A DNA stretch of 42,979 nucleotides from Clostridium sp. Its GTDB lineage: Bacteria > Bacteroidota > Bacteroidia > Bacteroidales > Muribaculaceae. Within the stretch, counting starts at the first letter, position 1. Each line of letters opens with the position of its first letter. The translations under genes and the position numbers were made by a program. The DNA is taken from assembly GCA_023666615.1 (NCBI GenBank), contig JAMPBQ010000012.1, positions 1 through 42,979 of the forward strand, read 5' to 3'. This document shows positions 7,761 to 14,832 of this stretch, one piece after another. The notes beneath the pieces are model-generated. The model had not been told where the DNA came from. It made no database searches and worked only from the letters and a program-made list of their open reading frames with translations.

Positions 7761-10673
7761 CTACCTAATCACTATCTTTTTGCTTGTACCATCATTATAT
7801 AAGACAATATTAACCCCTTTTTGAGGTTCATCAAATCTTGTCCCATTTATATTATAAAATCCTACAATATTTTTTGTTTCTAAATCACGTTGGACGCTAT
7901 CAGCCACCGATGTTTCTATTGAGAAACAATACTCGTCACCATAATAGAATCCGTGTAACGTTTCTACATAAGCTCTATAAGAATAGTTGCCATTAGGATG
8001 ATCGCTTAAGGAAGCCTGCATTAATTGTCCACTGGCATGTACAGTCATTACATTGCCTACGCTCCGACTGATATCTTGATTATTCCAATATTGAAAGCCT
8101 TGAGATAAGATTTCATCCGAACCGCCTAATGCATAACCATGCAAGATCACACTATTTTGAATTATATCCGGTTTGTCAAAACTGTATACCGTAGGGTCAA
8201 AATAGCTAAAATCGCTTGGATCAAAAGTAATCCAGTCGCCATAATAATATGTACCGTCAGCTGATTTATAAAAGGCTCTAACATTGTAATATGATGTGGA
8301 TTGAAGATTCTTTATTTGCCCTTCGAGAACCCCCTTGCGTGCAAATCCGTATCCTTCATTGGGAGGCAGGGAACTTGGCGCATCATATTTTTTCCATTGA
8401 AATCCTGCGCCTGATTCAGGATAAACAATATTAGTTTCCGCTCTTACATTTGCTGTACTGCTATTAACGCAATTTGGAGTGAGCGTTGTGAGCAACAGTT
8501 CTTTTGTGGTGAAATCTCGTGTAGCGGAATATGTTTTTCTGGATGTAGAGCCATCATTCTCAAATATCATCAATACAGACATTGACACTGAATAAGTCGT
8601 ATTTGGTTTTAATCCGGTCAATTCAACTGTGTTCTCATAGTTGTTATTCAAAATGGTAAAGTTTATACTCTTAATGTATTCTACAGCATTTCCGTTGCTA
8701 TAGCTGGCATCTATTTTGGCCGTTGTGGGAGTGATATTAGAGAACTCGACATTAAAATTCATTGGTGCGGTTTTCACCCATATTCCGCTGATGAATTTTA
8801 CCCTATCCTTTTCAAAATAAAGAGGTATATAATATTCCGTTCCAGGATAAAGATAATTTTTTCCATACCCCTCAATGGGAACAAGTTCTCCGTTATCATC
8901 GTTAGTTTTAATTAGCCAATCTGCACAATTTAACAACCCCGAATTACTGATAGAGGAGATTTTGAATGAAAGTTGTGTTAACTCAGAAAAACTTACTGAT
9001 AAATTGAGTGGGGCTGTGCGGCAAGAACTCGCATGATGATTGTACCTCACCTGATCATTGTTATTTGCTATGATAGGAGTAAATTCATGGATAATATCGG
9101 GGGTTAAACCTTTTATCTCAATTGTCATTACACCTTGATTATTATTATAATTTATAATATTATTTTCATCAAGTTCTGTGACAGTAATTATTGATTCGTT
9201 GTCATCTTCCTCATTCGGAATGTTGCTAGGATTTGTCGTGCAGACTCCTCCCTTGAGACCAAGATTTAAAATATCTTTAGGCACATAAAGTTTACAAATA
9301 GCAGATGTTTGGGTAGTGGACAGGATTTCCATTTTGTACTTTGCACTCACAGATTGTGTTTCAATAGAATCTATTATAACCGCCTCATTTCCATCTGTGT
9401 CAAGATAATGTATTTCTATATTATATGATGAATCAGGAATTAGGCCGTTAATTTCATATTTACCATTATTAGGACTTATTTGTAAGCCTTTAAAATACAC
9501 TTTGGCATTCTCTAATATTGATTCATTATCAGAGTCTAAAGAAAATAACACAGAGGCATATCCTGCTTCACGTTCTTTTATCCAACATGGAGTTGTAGAT
9601 ACTATATTGCCATTCCAATATTTACGTATTAAATCAATATATTTACCCTCACAAGATATTGTCGCGTCATCATTGAGTTCGCTTAAATGGGATGCAAGTC
9701 CTTGTGACACTTCTCCTTCAAGAATAAGATTACCACAAAATTCCGTAAAATAACAGGGGCCGTCTAGATAGGTCACATTAGATTCTTTAGTTAATGAGGA
9801 TAGACCGCTTAAGTGAAGATTGCCTGAAAAATTAGAGAATGCGGCTGGGTATATAGTGAACGATTTATCATCAAGATACAAATTATCTATATGGCATGAC
9901 TCAAAAGAACTATTGCCTATGGTGGTTGTTTCCGCAAGAGGCTTATATTCATCCCGCGGCCTGCCTGGCATAGCCTTAAGAGTTTTCTTATCTTTTGTAT
10001 ATAAGACACCATCAGAAGAAATATATTTAACGCTTGACGATGCATTGAAGCTTTCGAAATTCGGAAACTGACCCCAACCACCGGAAATTGAAGCATTATA
10101 ACTTAAATTAATTTTTTTTAGATTGTTTGTTGAGACAAAGCTTCTTGAATTTATAATAACACCGTCAGTAGAAAAATATACATCCAAAGTTGTTATCGCT
10201 GGAGGACAGATGGCTAGGGCGTAATTGGAATTTTGTAATTTCTCGTATAATGCACCACCATATGTGACATATTCACTGTAATCCCGGGTAAATAGTTTAA
10301 GATTTTCCAACTTTGTACACCCTTCAAATTCCGAAGGACTAGGTGCATTCCCATGAGTTATGGGGCATGTGAGGCTTACCATTTCATCTTGGTCCATAAA
10401 GGCACCACTCTCAAAACCTCTCACCTCGTAGCTTATGCTGCCGATTTTTATATCTGTGTCGACAGTTATGTCTCCTGCGTATTTTACGCCATTAGGTGGA
10501 GCTATAACCATGGCGACATTATCGCTATACGAATAGTAATAGAGCTTGAAATATACGCCATTGAGATTGCCAGTTCTCACATAGTCAGCATAAGCGTTTA
10601 TTTGTATTATGATGCTTAATACAAATAAAGTTGCCAACTTTTTTAAAAAAGTTGATAGGGAACTTCTCATCAT
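7761..10673 (-). CDS. Large secreted BspA-like / Fn3-like surface protein with T9SS-like tail
   Basis: This 970-residue protein starts with a signal peptide (hydrophobic LATLFVLSIIIQINAYA, ending near residue 29). Residues about 60-350 look like degenerate BspA-type leucine-rich repeats (phrases such as FEGCTKLENLKL and IGNSSFESCHIDNLYLD). Residues about 370-900 are beta-rich with repeating phrases such as ITPTTAKIDASY and LTGLKPNTTYSVSM, as in fibronectin type III-like domains. The last 35 residues (NIVGFYNINGTRFDEP then KGVNIVLYNDG) resemble the C-terminal sorting tails of type IX secretion substrates. I infer a cell-surface adhesin or binding protein. The DNA is clearly more AT-rich than the housekeeping genes, and direct repeats flank the gene, which suggests acquisition or exchange. 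It has its own promoter, a structured leader and a terminator. Confidence 0.72.
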   Translation of the reverse strand: MMRSSLSTFLKKLATLFVLSIIIQINAYADYVRTGNLNGVYFKLYYYSYSDNVAMVIAPPNGVKYAGDITVDTDIKIGSISYEVRGFESGAFMDQDEMVSLTCPITHGNAPSPSEFEGCTKLENLKLFTRDYSEYVTYGGALYEKLQNSNYALAICPPAITTLDVYFSTDGVIINSRSFVSTNNLKKINLSYNASISGGWGQFPNFESFNASSSVKYISSDGVLYTKDKKTLKAMPGRPRDEYKPLAETTTIGNSSFESCHIDNLYLDDKSFTIYPAAFSNFSGNLHLSGLSSLTKESNVTYLDGPCYFTEFCGNLILEGEVSQGLASHLSELNDDATISCEGKYIDLIRKYWNGNIVSTTPCWIKEREAGYASVLFSLDSDNESILENAKVYFKGLQISPNNGKYEINGLIPDSSYNIEIHYLDTDGNEAVIIDSIETQSVSAKYKMEILSTTQTSAICKLYVPKDILNLGLKGGVCTTNPSNIPNEEDDNESIITVTELDENNIINYNNNQGVMTIEIKGLTPDIIHEFTPIIANNNDQVRYNHHASSCRTAPLNLSVSFSELTQLSFKISSISNSGLLNCADWLIKTNDDNGELVPIEGYGKNYLYPGTEYYIPLYFEKDRVKFISGIWVKTAPMNFNVEFSNITPTTAKIDASYSNGNAVEYIKSINFTILNNNYENTVELTGLKPNTTYSVSMSVLMIFENDGSTSRKTYSATRDFTTKELLLTTLTPNCVNSSTANVRAETNIVYPESGAGFQWKKYDAPSSLPPNEGYGFARKGVLEGQIKNLQSTSYYNVRAFYKSADGTYYYGDWITFDPSDFSYFDPTVYSFDKPDIIQNSVILHGYALGGSDEILSQGFQYWNNQDISRSVGNVMTVHASGQLMQASLSDHPNGNYSYRAYVETLHGFYYGDEYCFSIETSVADSVQRDLETKNIVGFYNINGTRFDEPQKGVNIVLYNDGTSKKIVIR

Positions 10674-10744
10674 TTTATTACAATAGCCAGTCAGTCCAAC
10701 TAACTAATTAAGTAACAGAAACGTGGACTGATTTTACACATCTC

Positions 10745-10863
10745 CTGTTGATGGTCGTAGGAAACCTTGTATGCGAGATATGAAATTATCAGCCCACGCT
10801 ATAGCGTGAGAACCGCCTTGACTATCTCTTGCATACAGTGAAAATTTCCTACGTCTTCAACAG
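10745..10863 (-). ncRNA. Structured RNA: long rod-like hairpin, leader of the BspA-like gene or separate sRNA
   Basis: On the minus strand the two halves fold into a 119-base rod of four stacked helices: CTGTTGA with TCAACAG; CGTAGGAAA with TTTCCTACG; TGTATGC with GCATACA; and GAGATA with TATCTC. Internal loops separate them, and an apical hairpin CACGC-TATA-GCGTG caps the structure. A promoter with exact 20-base spacing lies upstream (10929-10960), so an RNA starting near 10922 would include the whole rod. It is either the 249-base 5' leader of the gene starting at 10673 or an independent small RNA. A second weak hairpin (CAGTCCA with TGGACTG, about 10692-10728) lies closer to the gene. No known riboswitch, tmRNA, SRP or RNase P motif was recognised. 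Confidence 0.6.
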
Positions 10864-10928
10864 CAAGATAAGCAAAACGTTTCTTCGATTAGTTTATTAT
10901 GTCTTAGCCATTCCTCTGAATGACATCG

Positions 10929-10960
10929 CAAATTTAGTCAATTTCGGTGGCATGCACAAA
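10929..10960 (-). promoter_or_regulatory. Promoter of the structured leader and BspA-like gene
   Basis: On the minus strand the -7 box TAAATTTG (10929-10936) and the -33 box TTTG (10957-10960) are exactly 20 bases apart, as in the tRNA-Asn and aminotransferase promoters of this window. Confidence 0.75.
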
Positions 10961-10999
10961 CTTTTAGTAAAAATATTTAGTAGAAAGAATACGGAAGGC

Positions 11000-11050
11000 T
11001 TCCAATAAGAAGTGCAACGGCAGTTTCGATGAGTCAGCCCCAACATTTTT
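11000..11050. repeat. Direct repeat, copy 2 (51 bases)
   Basis: This is the partner of copy 1 at 7442-7492 in the same orientation (48/51 identical), 3558 bases away. It lies just outside the BspA-like promoter, between it and the KilA-N gene. On the minus strand both copies keep an open frame for about 20 codons (reading KNVGAD..KLPLHFLLE), so the repeat may derive from coding sequence. No known element was recognised. Confidence 0.9.
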
Positions 11051-11117
11051 CAACCCCGGTCAAAGGTATTCAGGGATCTTTATTTTGCCGGTGTAAAAAA
11101 TCTCGGATTTTTTTCCG

Positions 11118-11125
11118 TATTTTTG
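11118..11125 (+). promoter_or_regulatory. -7 box upstream of the KilA-N gene
   Basis: TATTTTTG matches TAnnTTTG and lies 27 bases before ATG 11153. No TTTG is found at the -33 position. Confidence 0.45.
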
Positions 11126-11152
11126 CATTTGAATATTATAGACTTCAATCAG

Positions 11153-11956
11153 ATGGCAAAGATAATAGTTCAAAACACCAATATAACCGTGCTTGGCATT
11201 GAGGGGGAAGATTACATTTCTCTTACAGACATGGCGAAAAGTCAGTTGCAAGAACATATTATATTTCGATGGCTAAGCCTGAAGGGAACCATTGAATATC
11301 TTGGTGAATGGGAGATGCTTTATAATCCCGATTTTAATTGCACCGAATTCGGTATAATTAAAAATGCCGCTGGAAGCAATAATTTTGTTCTTTCAACAAA
11401 AGCTTGGATTGAACGTACCAATGCAAAAGGAATTGTAGCAAAGGCTGGGCGTTATGGAGGCACATATGCTCATCGGGATATTGCATATCATTTTGGCATG
11501 TGGCTAAGCCCGAAATTCCAATTGCTGCTTATAAAAGAATATCAGCGGCTTAAAGAGGAGGAACAAAGGCTAATTGGTTGGTCGGCAAAGCGCGAACTTT
11601 CCAAAATCAATTATCGCATACACACAGATGCAATAAAAACACATCTTCTCCCGACAGAAATTACGCGTGAGCAAGCCTCACGCGTTTACGCAGATGAAGC
11701 CGATGTCCTGAACGTGGCAATGTTCGGTAAGACGGCTCGCCAATGGAGAGAAGAAAATCCAGACTTGAAAGGCAACATCCGTGATTATGCCTCAATCAAC
11801 GAGTTGATTTGTCTTTCCAATATGGAGAGTCTTAACGCTGTGTTTATCGAGCAAGGGTTGTCCCAGTCAAAGCGACTTGTAAAACTTAACCAAATAGCCA
11901 TTCACCAGATGCAAATTTTGGAAAGCGGCGACAATGACCGTAAACTACTGAAATGA
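11153..11956 (+). CDS. KilA-N domain protein
   Basis: This 267-residue protein has an N-terminal KilA-N-type fold: the segment from EGEDYISLTDMAK through WLSLKGTIEYLGEWE and TKAWIERTNAKGIVAKAGRYGGTYAHRDIAYHFGMWLSPKFQLLLIKEYQRLK. KilA-N domains bind DNA and are common in phages, and also occur as single chromosomal genes in Bacteroidales. The C-terminal half (from about residue 150) is mainly helical with no catalytic motif that I recognise. I chose ATG 11153 (MAKIIVQN) over one ten codons upstream, because the -7 box at 11118-11125 overlaps that upstream codon. The gene is AT-rich and converges on the ten-gene operon. A regulatory role is possible but not shown. Confidence 0.75.
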   Translation: MAKIIVQNTNITVLGIEGEDYISLTDMAKSQLQEHIIFRWLSLKGTIEYLGEWEMLYNPDFNCTEFGIIKNAAGSNNFVLSTKAWIERTNAKGIVAKAGRYGGTYAHRDIAYHFGMWLSPKFQLLLIKEYQRLKEEEQRLIGWSAKRELSKINYRIHTDAIKTHLLPTEITREQASRVYADEADVLNVAMFGKTARQWREENPDLKGNIRDYASINELICLSNMESLNAVFIEQGLSQSKRLVKLNQIAIHQMQILESGDNDRKLLK

Positions 11957-12054
11957 ATGTTATAGGAAGGGTTTGCATATTGGGCAAGAAATAGAGTACA
12001 GCTCCGAGGGGGAATTGCCCCGTGGAAGCCACGACCCTTAATCGTAGATTTTCA

Positions 12055-12654
12055 TCACGCCAGGCCATTTTCTTCTAGGGTGGCTACGGCTTGGCGGTAG
12101 GCGGCCAGGAGGGTTTGGTAGGATTTTTCTTTCTTTTGGAGCTCTTCCTGCAGCTGGCTGTAGCGCTCAATCCATTCGCCGGCATCGGACGACGCTTGCG
12201 CAGAGGCCGGCTTCCCCGCGGTCGTACGCACGCTTTGCGATTCTTCTTTCAGGGCCTTCAGGAGGTCGTCGATTCGCGCGCGGCCGGATTCCAGGGTGAC
12301 AAACCGGAGGGGATTGGGGGATGCGTTGGTAGGCGGCTTCAGGTAGGCGTTGATGCATTCAATCATCGTCCAAGGCGAGATGATGTATTCCCGGCATGTG
12401 TCCTTTATGAATCCGTCGAGCGAGCCCTGCATGCTAAGGGAGTTGACGCTTTGGGCAATGCCTGCGGTCTGGCGAAGAAAATCCGCGCCCAATTCGGGCG
12501 TGCAGGACTTCGCGTCATCTTGCTTTTCTGTTTTGAAGGCCTTTAGATAGTCGGAAAATCCGCACTTCGAGCATTTTATGGGCGCGGCGTCGGAAAGCTG
12601 CGGGCGGCATAGGGCCGGCGCTCCGCAGTTTGGGCATTTGTAAATGTTCAGCAT
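12055..12654 (-). CDS. Zinc-ribbon and coiled-coil protein, last gene of the ten-gene operon
   Basis: The 199 residues begin with a zinc-ribbon motif (CPNC at 7-10, CSKC at 28-31). They continue through a helical middle part and end in a Gln/Glu-rich segment (about 160-195) that should form a coiled coil. I recognise no family. The gene overlaps the preceding 293-residue gene by 7 bases, so its translation is probably coupled. Two cysteine pairs and a coiled coil suggest a binding or adaptor protein rather than an enzyme. There is no signal peptide, so it should be cytoplasmic, like the ATPases of the operon. No convincing terminator follows: the 98 bases up to the KilA-N gene hold only weak GC hairpins without a T tract. 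Confidence 0.8.
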   Translation of the reverse strand: MLNIYKCPNCGAPALCRPQLSDAAPIKCSKCGFSDYLKAFKTEKQDDAKSCTPELGADFLRQTAGIAQSVNSLSMQGSLDGFIKDTCREYIISPWTMIECINAYLKPPTNASPNPLRFVTLESGRARIDDLLKALKEESQSVRTTAGKPASAQASSDAGEWIERYSQLQEELQKKEKSYQTLLAAYRQAVATLEENGLA

Positions 12655-13529
12655 AGGCTAATGATCGCTTGTTGGTCGCATGTCAGCAGGCAATAGCCCT
12701 CGCGCTGTGATAGGCGCAAGGTGCCGTCTTCAATCATTTTTATCGATGTTGGCGCTTCGGCCTCCTCTTCAATCATGAAGCCCGCGGCGAGTTCTTGCCG
12801 CAGGGATTGAATGCCGGACTCGATTTTAAACACTGGATTTACCTTGTATGTAAGATTCATCAAGTCAATTTCATACAGCTTTCCTGCGGGATCGGCGTCA
12901 AGCATTGGGCCGGCGAAGCCTCCGAATTTGAGGTCGAAATTGTCGGCATAGGCTTTTGTCAAAGTCGGTTCGGACGAGCTTAGTCCCGAATTTGACTTGA
13001 GATAGCCTTGATAGAGCGCCGTGTCGCTGTGCAGCCATTTGATAGTCTTAACTTTCCCTATGCGGTAAGCCTTATCCTTCGAAGGCAGGATTGCCGGGCC
13101 GCGGCGCAGCTGCATAAGCGCGGGCATTTCTTGCTTTATGGCGAATTGCAGCATTGTCATCACGTCGCCCGGGCGAGCATCTAGAGTATCGTCGTCAAGC
13201 ACGAAAAAATCATTGGCCTGCAGCTTCATCAGCCGCAAAGTCTCGCCTTGCTCCCCGCCTATTTCCACAATGTCGCCATTCCCGATATGCGGGATTGGGA
13301 GTTCGCTTATCGAGGAGGTGTTCGCATCCCTGTTGTTCATCACATTTTGGCAGAACTGATAAAATTCGTTCTGCGAAAAGCCGAATTGTGAAGACGCTAT
13401 TTCCTCCAGCTCCTGGTTTTCGTAGCCGAGGAGCCGGTATTTGGGCATAAGCCGATGGCTCATCTGGTCAAGCGTAACTTCCTTAAAAGCTTTGCCAACG
13501 ATCAAGTCGCGCAGTCTGTCGCTTTCCAT
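12648..13529 (-). CDS. Uncharacterised 293-residue protein of the ten-gene operon
   Basis: No family is recognised. There is no signal peptide or membrane helix, so it is predicted cytoplasmic. The first 90 residues look helical (RLRDLIVGKAFKEVTLDQMSHRL). The remainder alternates short beta-like stretches (GDIVEIGG, TLRLMKLQANDFFVLDDD, RIGKVKTIKWL) with acidic loops, and the C-terminus (GTLRLSQREGYCLLTCDQQ) is beta-like. It is translated just before the zinc-ribbon protein, with a 7-base overlap. The hairpin at 13549-13580 separates it from the upstream gene. Function is inferred only from membership in the operon. Confidence 0.8.
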   Translation of the reverse strand: MESDRLRDLIVGKAFKEVTLDQMSHRLMPKYRLLGYENQELEEIASSQFGFSQNEFYQFCQNVMNNRDANTSSISELPIPHIGNGDIVEIGGEQGETLRLMKLQANDFFVLDDDTLDARPGDVMTMLQFAIKQEMPALMQLRRGPAILPSKDKAYRIGKVKTIKWLHSDTALYQGYLKSNSGLSSSEPTLTKAYADNFDLKFGGFAGPMLDADPAGKLYEIDLMNLTYKVNPVFKIESGIQSLRQELAAGFMIEEEAEAPTSIKMIEDGTLRLSQREGYCLLTCDQQAIISLC

Positions 13530-13548
13530 AGCGCATAGTCATTTTAAG

Positions 13549-13580
13549 GCGCGGCCACCGGCATTGGCTGGTGGCCGCGC
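13549..13580 (-). other. Intercistronic hairpin between the 193- and 293-residue genes
   Basis: A perfect 11-base-pair stem, GCGCGGCCACC with GGTGGCCGCGC, has a 10-base loop. It has no T tract on the minus strand (CTTAAAATG follows), so it looks like an RNA-stability or processing element rather than a full terminator. Confidence 0.75.
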
Positions 13581-13599
13581 GCATTGATGTTGTTGCTTG

Positions 13600-14181
13600 T
13601 CAAGAAATTTCAGCGGGGTCCGTCACCACCCATATGCCATCTATGTACTTGGCTTGGCCCGGGGTGTCGGTGATGGGCTCATTGCTTACGAAGGGGTTGA
13701 AGGGGCCTTCGGCCACCATGCCAACTCCAATGGTCTCCCAATCTTCAATTTCCATGTCGGAGAGGGGAGATTTGATCGTAAACGTTGCCTTTCCGCCGGA
13801 AATGGTGATTTGGAAGATGCCGTTGCTGACGAACTTTTTCGGGTCGAAGCCGGTGTTTCCGTTCTTCTGCACCAAGGCGTCCGCTGAATATTTTCCGTCG
13901 GGGGTAGGAGCATCCGCAGGCGCAGCGGGCTCTTGTTTTGGCTCCTGCTCTATCGGCTTTATGTTGATAGGCTCAGGAGTCACACCCGCCGGCTCGGAGG
14001 GGGAGATGGGCATAGGCGGAACGCCCGCGGGAGCATTGCTTGCCGAGGCATATGCCTTGTCAATGAGCGCCTGGGCGTCAATGGGCGGGAGGCCCAGGTA
14101 TTGGCGTGTCTCGTTCAGGGCTGCAGTGAGGTCTTTCACCATTTGCAGCAGAGGCGCCACTATAGGGGGAATAAATGCCAT
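13600..14181 (-). CDS. Uncharacterised protein: helix, Pro-rich linker, beta-rich C-terminal domain
   Basis: These 193 residues comprise a short helical N-terminus (about 8-48), a Pro/Ala/Glu-rich linker (51-95) and a compact beta-rich domain (97-193). The last part, AKYIDGIWVV (177-186), matches AHFANGAWLI at the end of the neighbouring 197-residue protein. I infer that the two are diverged paralogues serving as adaptors or subunits of one complex. There is no signal peptide, so it is predicted cytoplasmic. Strong hairpins lie on both sides (13549-13580 and 14206-14233), which may set its level separately from the giant ATPase upstream. No database family is recognised. Confidence 0.8.
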   Translation of the reverse strand: MAFIPPIVAPLLQMVKDLTAALNETRQYLGLPPIDAQALIDKAYASASNAPAGVPPMPISPSEPAGVTPEPINIKPIEQEPKQEPAAPADAPTPDGKYSADALVQKNGNTGFDPKKFVSNGIFQITISGGKATFTIKSPLSDMEIEDWETIGVGMVAEGPFNPFVSNEPITDTPGQAKYIDGIWVVTDPAEIS

Positions 14182-14205
14182 TTGGTTTAGTCTGTTAAGG
14201 TTGAT

Positions 14206-14233
14206 GGATGCGGGACTGTGAAGCCCCGCATCC
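14206..14233 (-). other. Intercistronic hairpin between the 197- and 193-residue genes
   Basis: A 9-base-pair stem, GGATGCGGG with CCCGCATCC, begins two bases past the stop codon of the 197-residue gene. No T tract follows on the minus strand. Together with the hairpins at 13549 and 20016, it fills one of the three widest gaps in the operon. Confidence 0.75.
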
Positions 14234-14235
14234 TT

Positions 14236-14829
14236 TTAAATGATCTTCAGGGATATTTTGCCGTCTATTAACCATGCGCCATTGGCGAAATGGGCCGTAG
14301 TGGTCGACAGCGGCACGATGTTCTTCACATCCTTGTTTTGGATGTCGCAGTCGAAAGAATTCATCAGGCTTCGCGGGTCTGACCCCACAAAGTTTGGGAT
14401 GCAGAGGGTGTTGAATTCCACGTTGGCCTGTGTTTGGCTTGTGGGGGTCACAATAAGCATGGCGTTGTCCTTGTACCGCTCGCCCACGGTAAGGAGCACC
14501 GGGCCTTCAAGGTTGGCGTAGAATGAGGCTGGCGCTGCGGGGCTCTGCGTCTTGGCGGGGCTTTTGGGAGTGGCGGGGCTGTCGATATTAAAGACAGGAT
14601 ATTCCTCGCTGTGGCTTGCCGCAGAGGCTTGAGCGCCTTTTGCCGGCATGCTTGCGCACCTTTCCTCCAACGCCTCAAGCTTTTCGCCTATGGCCTCGAT
14701 TTCCGACAAGATCTTATTCTGGCAGGCTGCCAGATTCTTGAGTTTCTTTTCCAGAAGCTCAAGAATCTCCAGCTTGGCCTTTTCTATGTCTTGCTTGGTG
14801 GATCCGCCCAGAAAGTCTTGGATAGCCAT
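14236..14829 (-). CDS. Uncharacterised protein: coiled coil, Ser/Pro/Ala linker, beta-rich C-terminal domain
   Basis: These 197 residues contain an N-terminal coiled coil (about 12-58, with EILELLEKKLKNL heptads), a low-complexity linker (61-102) and a beta-rich domain (103-197). The end, AHFANGAWLI (179-188), parallels the 193-residue neighbour. The gene starts three bases after the stop of the 1193-residue ATPase, so the two products are probably made together and may bind each other. It is predicted cytoplasmic. No known family is recognised; the layout suggests a scaffold or adaptor. The segment MAIQDFLGGSTKQDIEKA at the start could be a short docking helix, but that is speculation. Confidence 0.82.
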   Translation of the reverse strand: MAIQDFLGGSTKQDIEKAKLEILELLEKKLKNLAACQNKILSEIEAIGEKLEALEERCASMPAKGAQASAASHSEEYPVFNIDSPATPKSPAKTQSPAAPASFYANLEGPVLLTVGERYKDNAMLIVTPTSQTQANVEFNTLCIPNFVGSDPRSLMNSFDCDIQNKDVKNIVPLSTTTAHFANGAWLIDGKISLKII

Positions 14830-14832
14830 GGC

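Noticed and set aside
10745-10863. 6S RNA, retron ncRNA or invertible promoter
   Set aside because: There is no large central bubble as in 6S RNA, no reverse transcriptase nearby, and the arms are imperfect, so site-specific inversion is not supported.
7442-11956. Integrated mobile element or prophage bounded by the direct repeats
   Set aside because: No integrase, transposase or structural phage gene is present; the KilA-N gene alone is not enough and lies outside the repeats.
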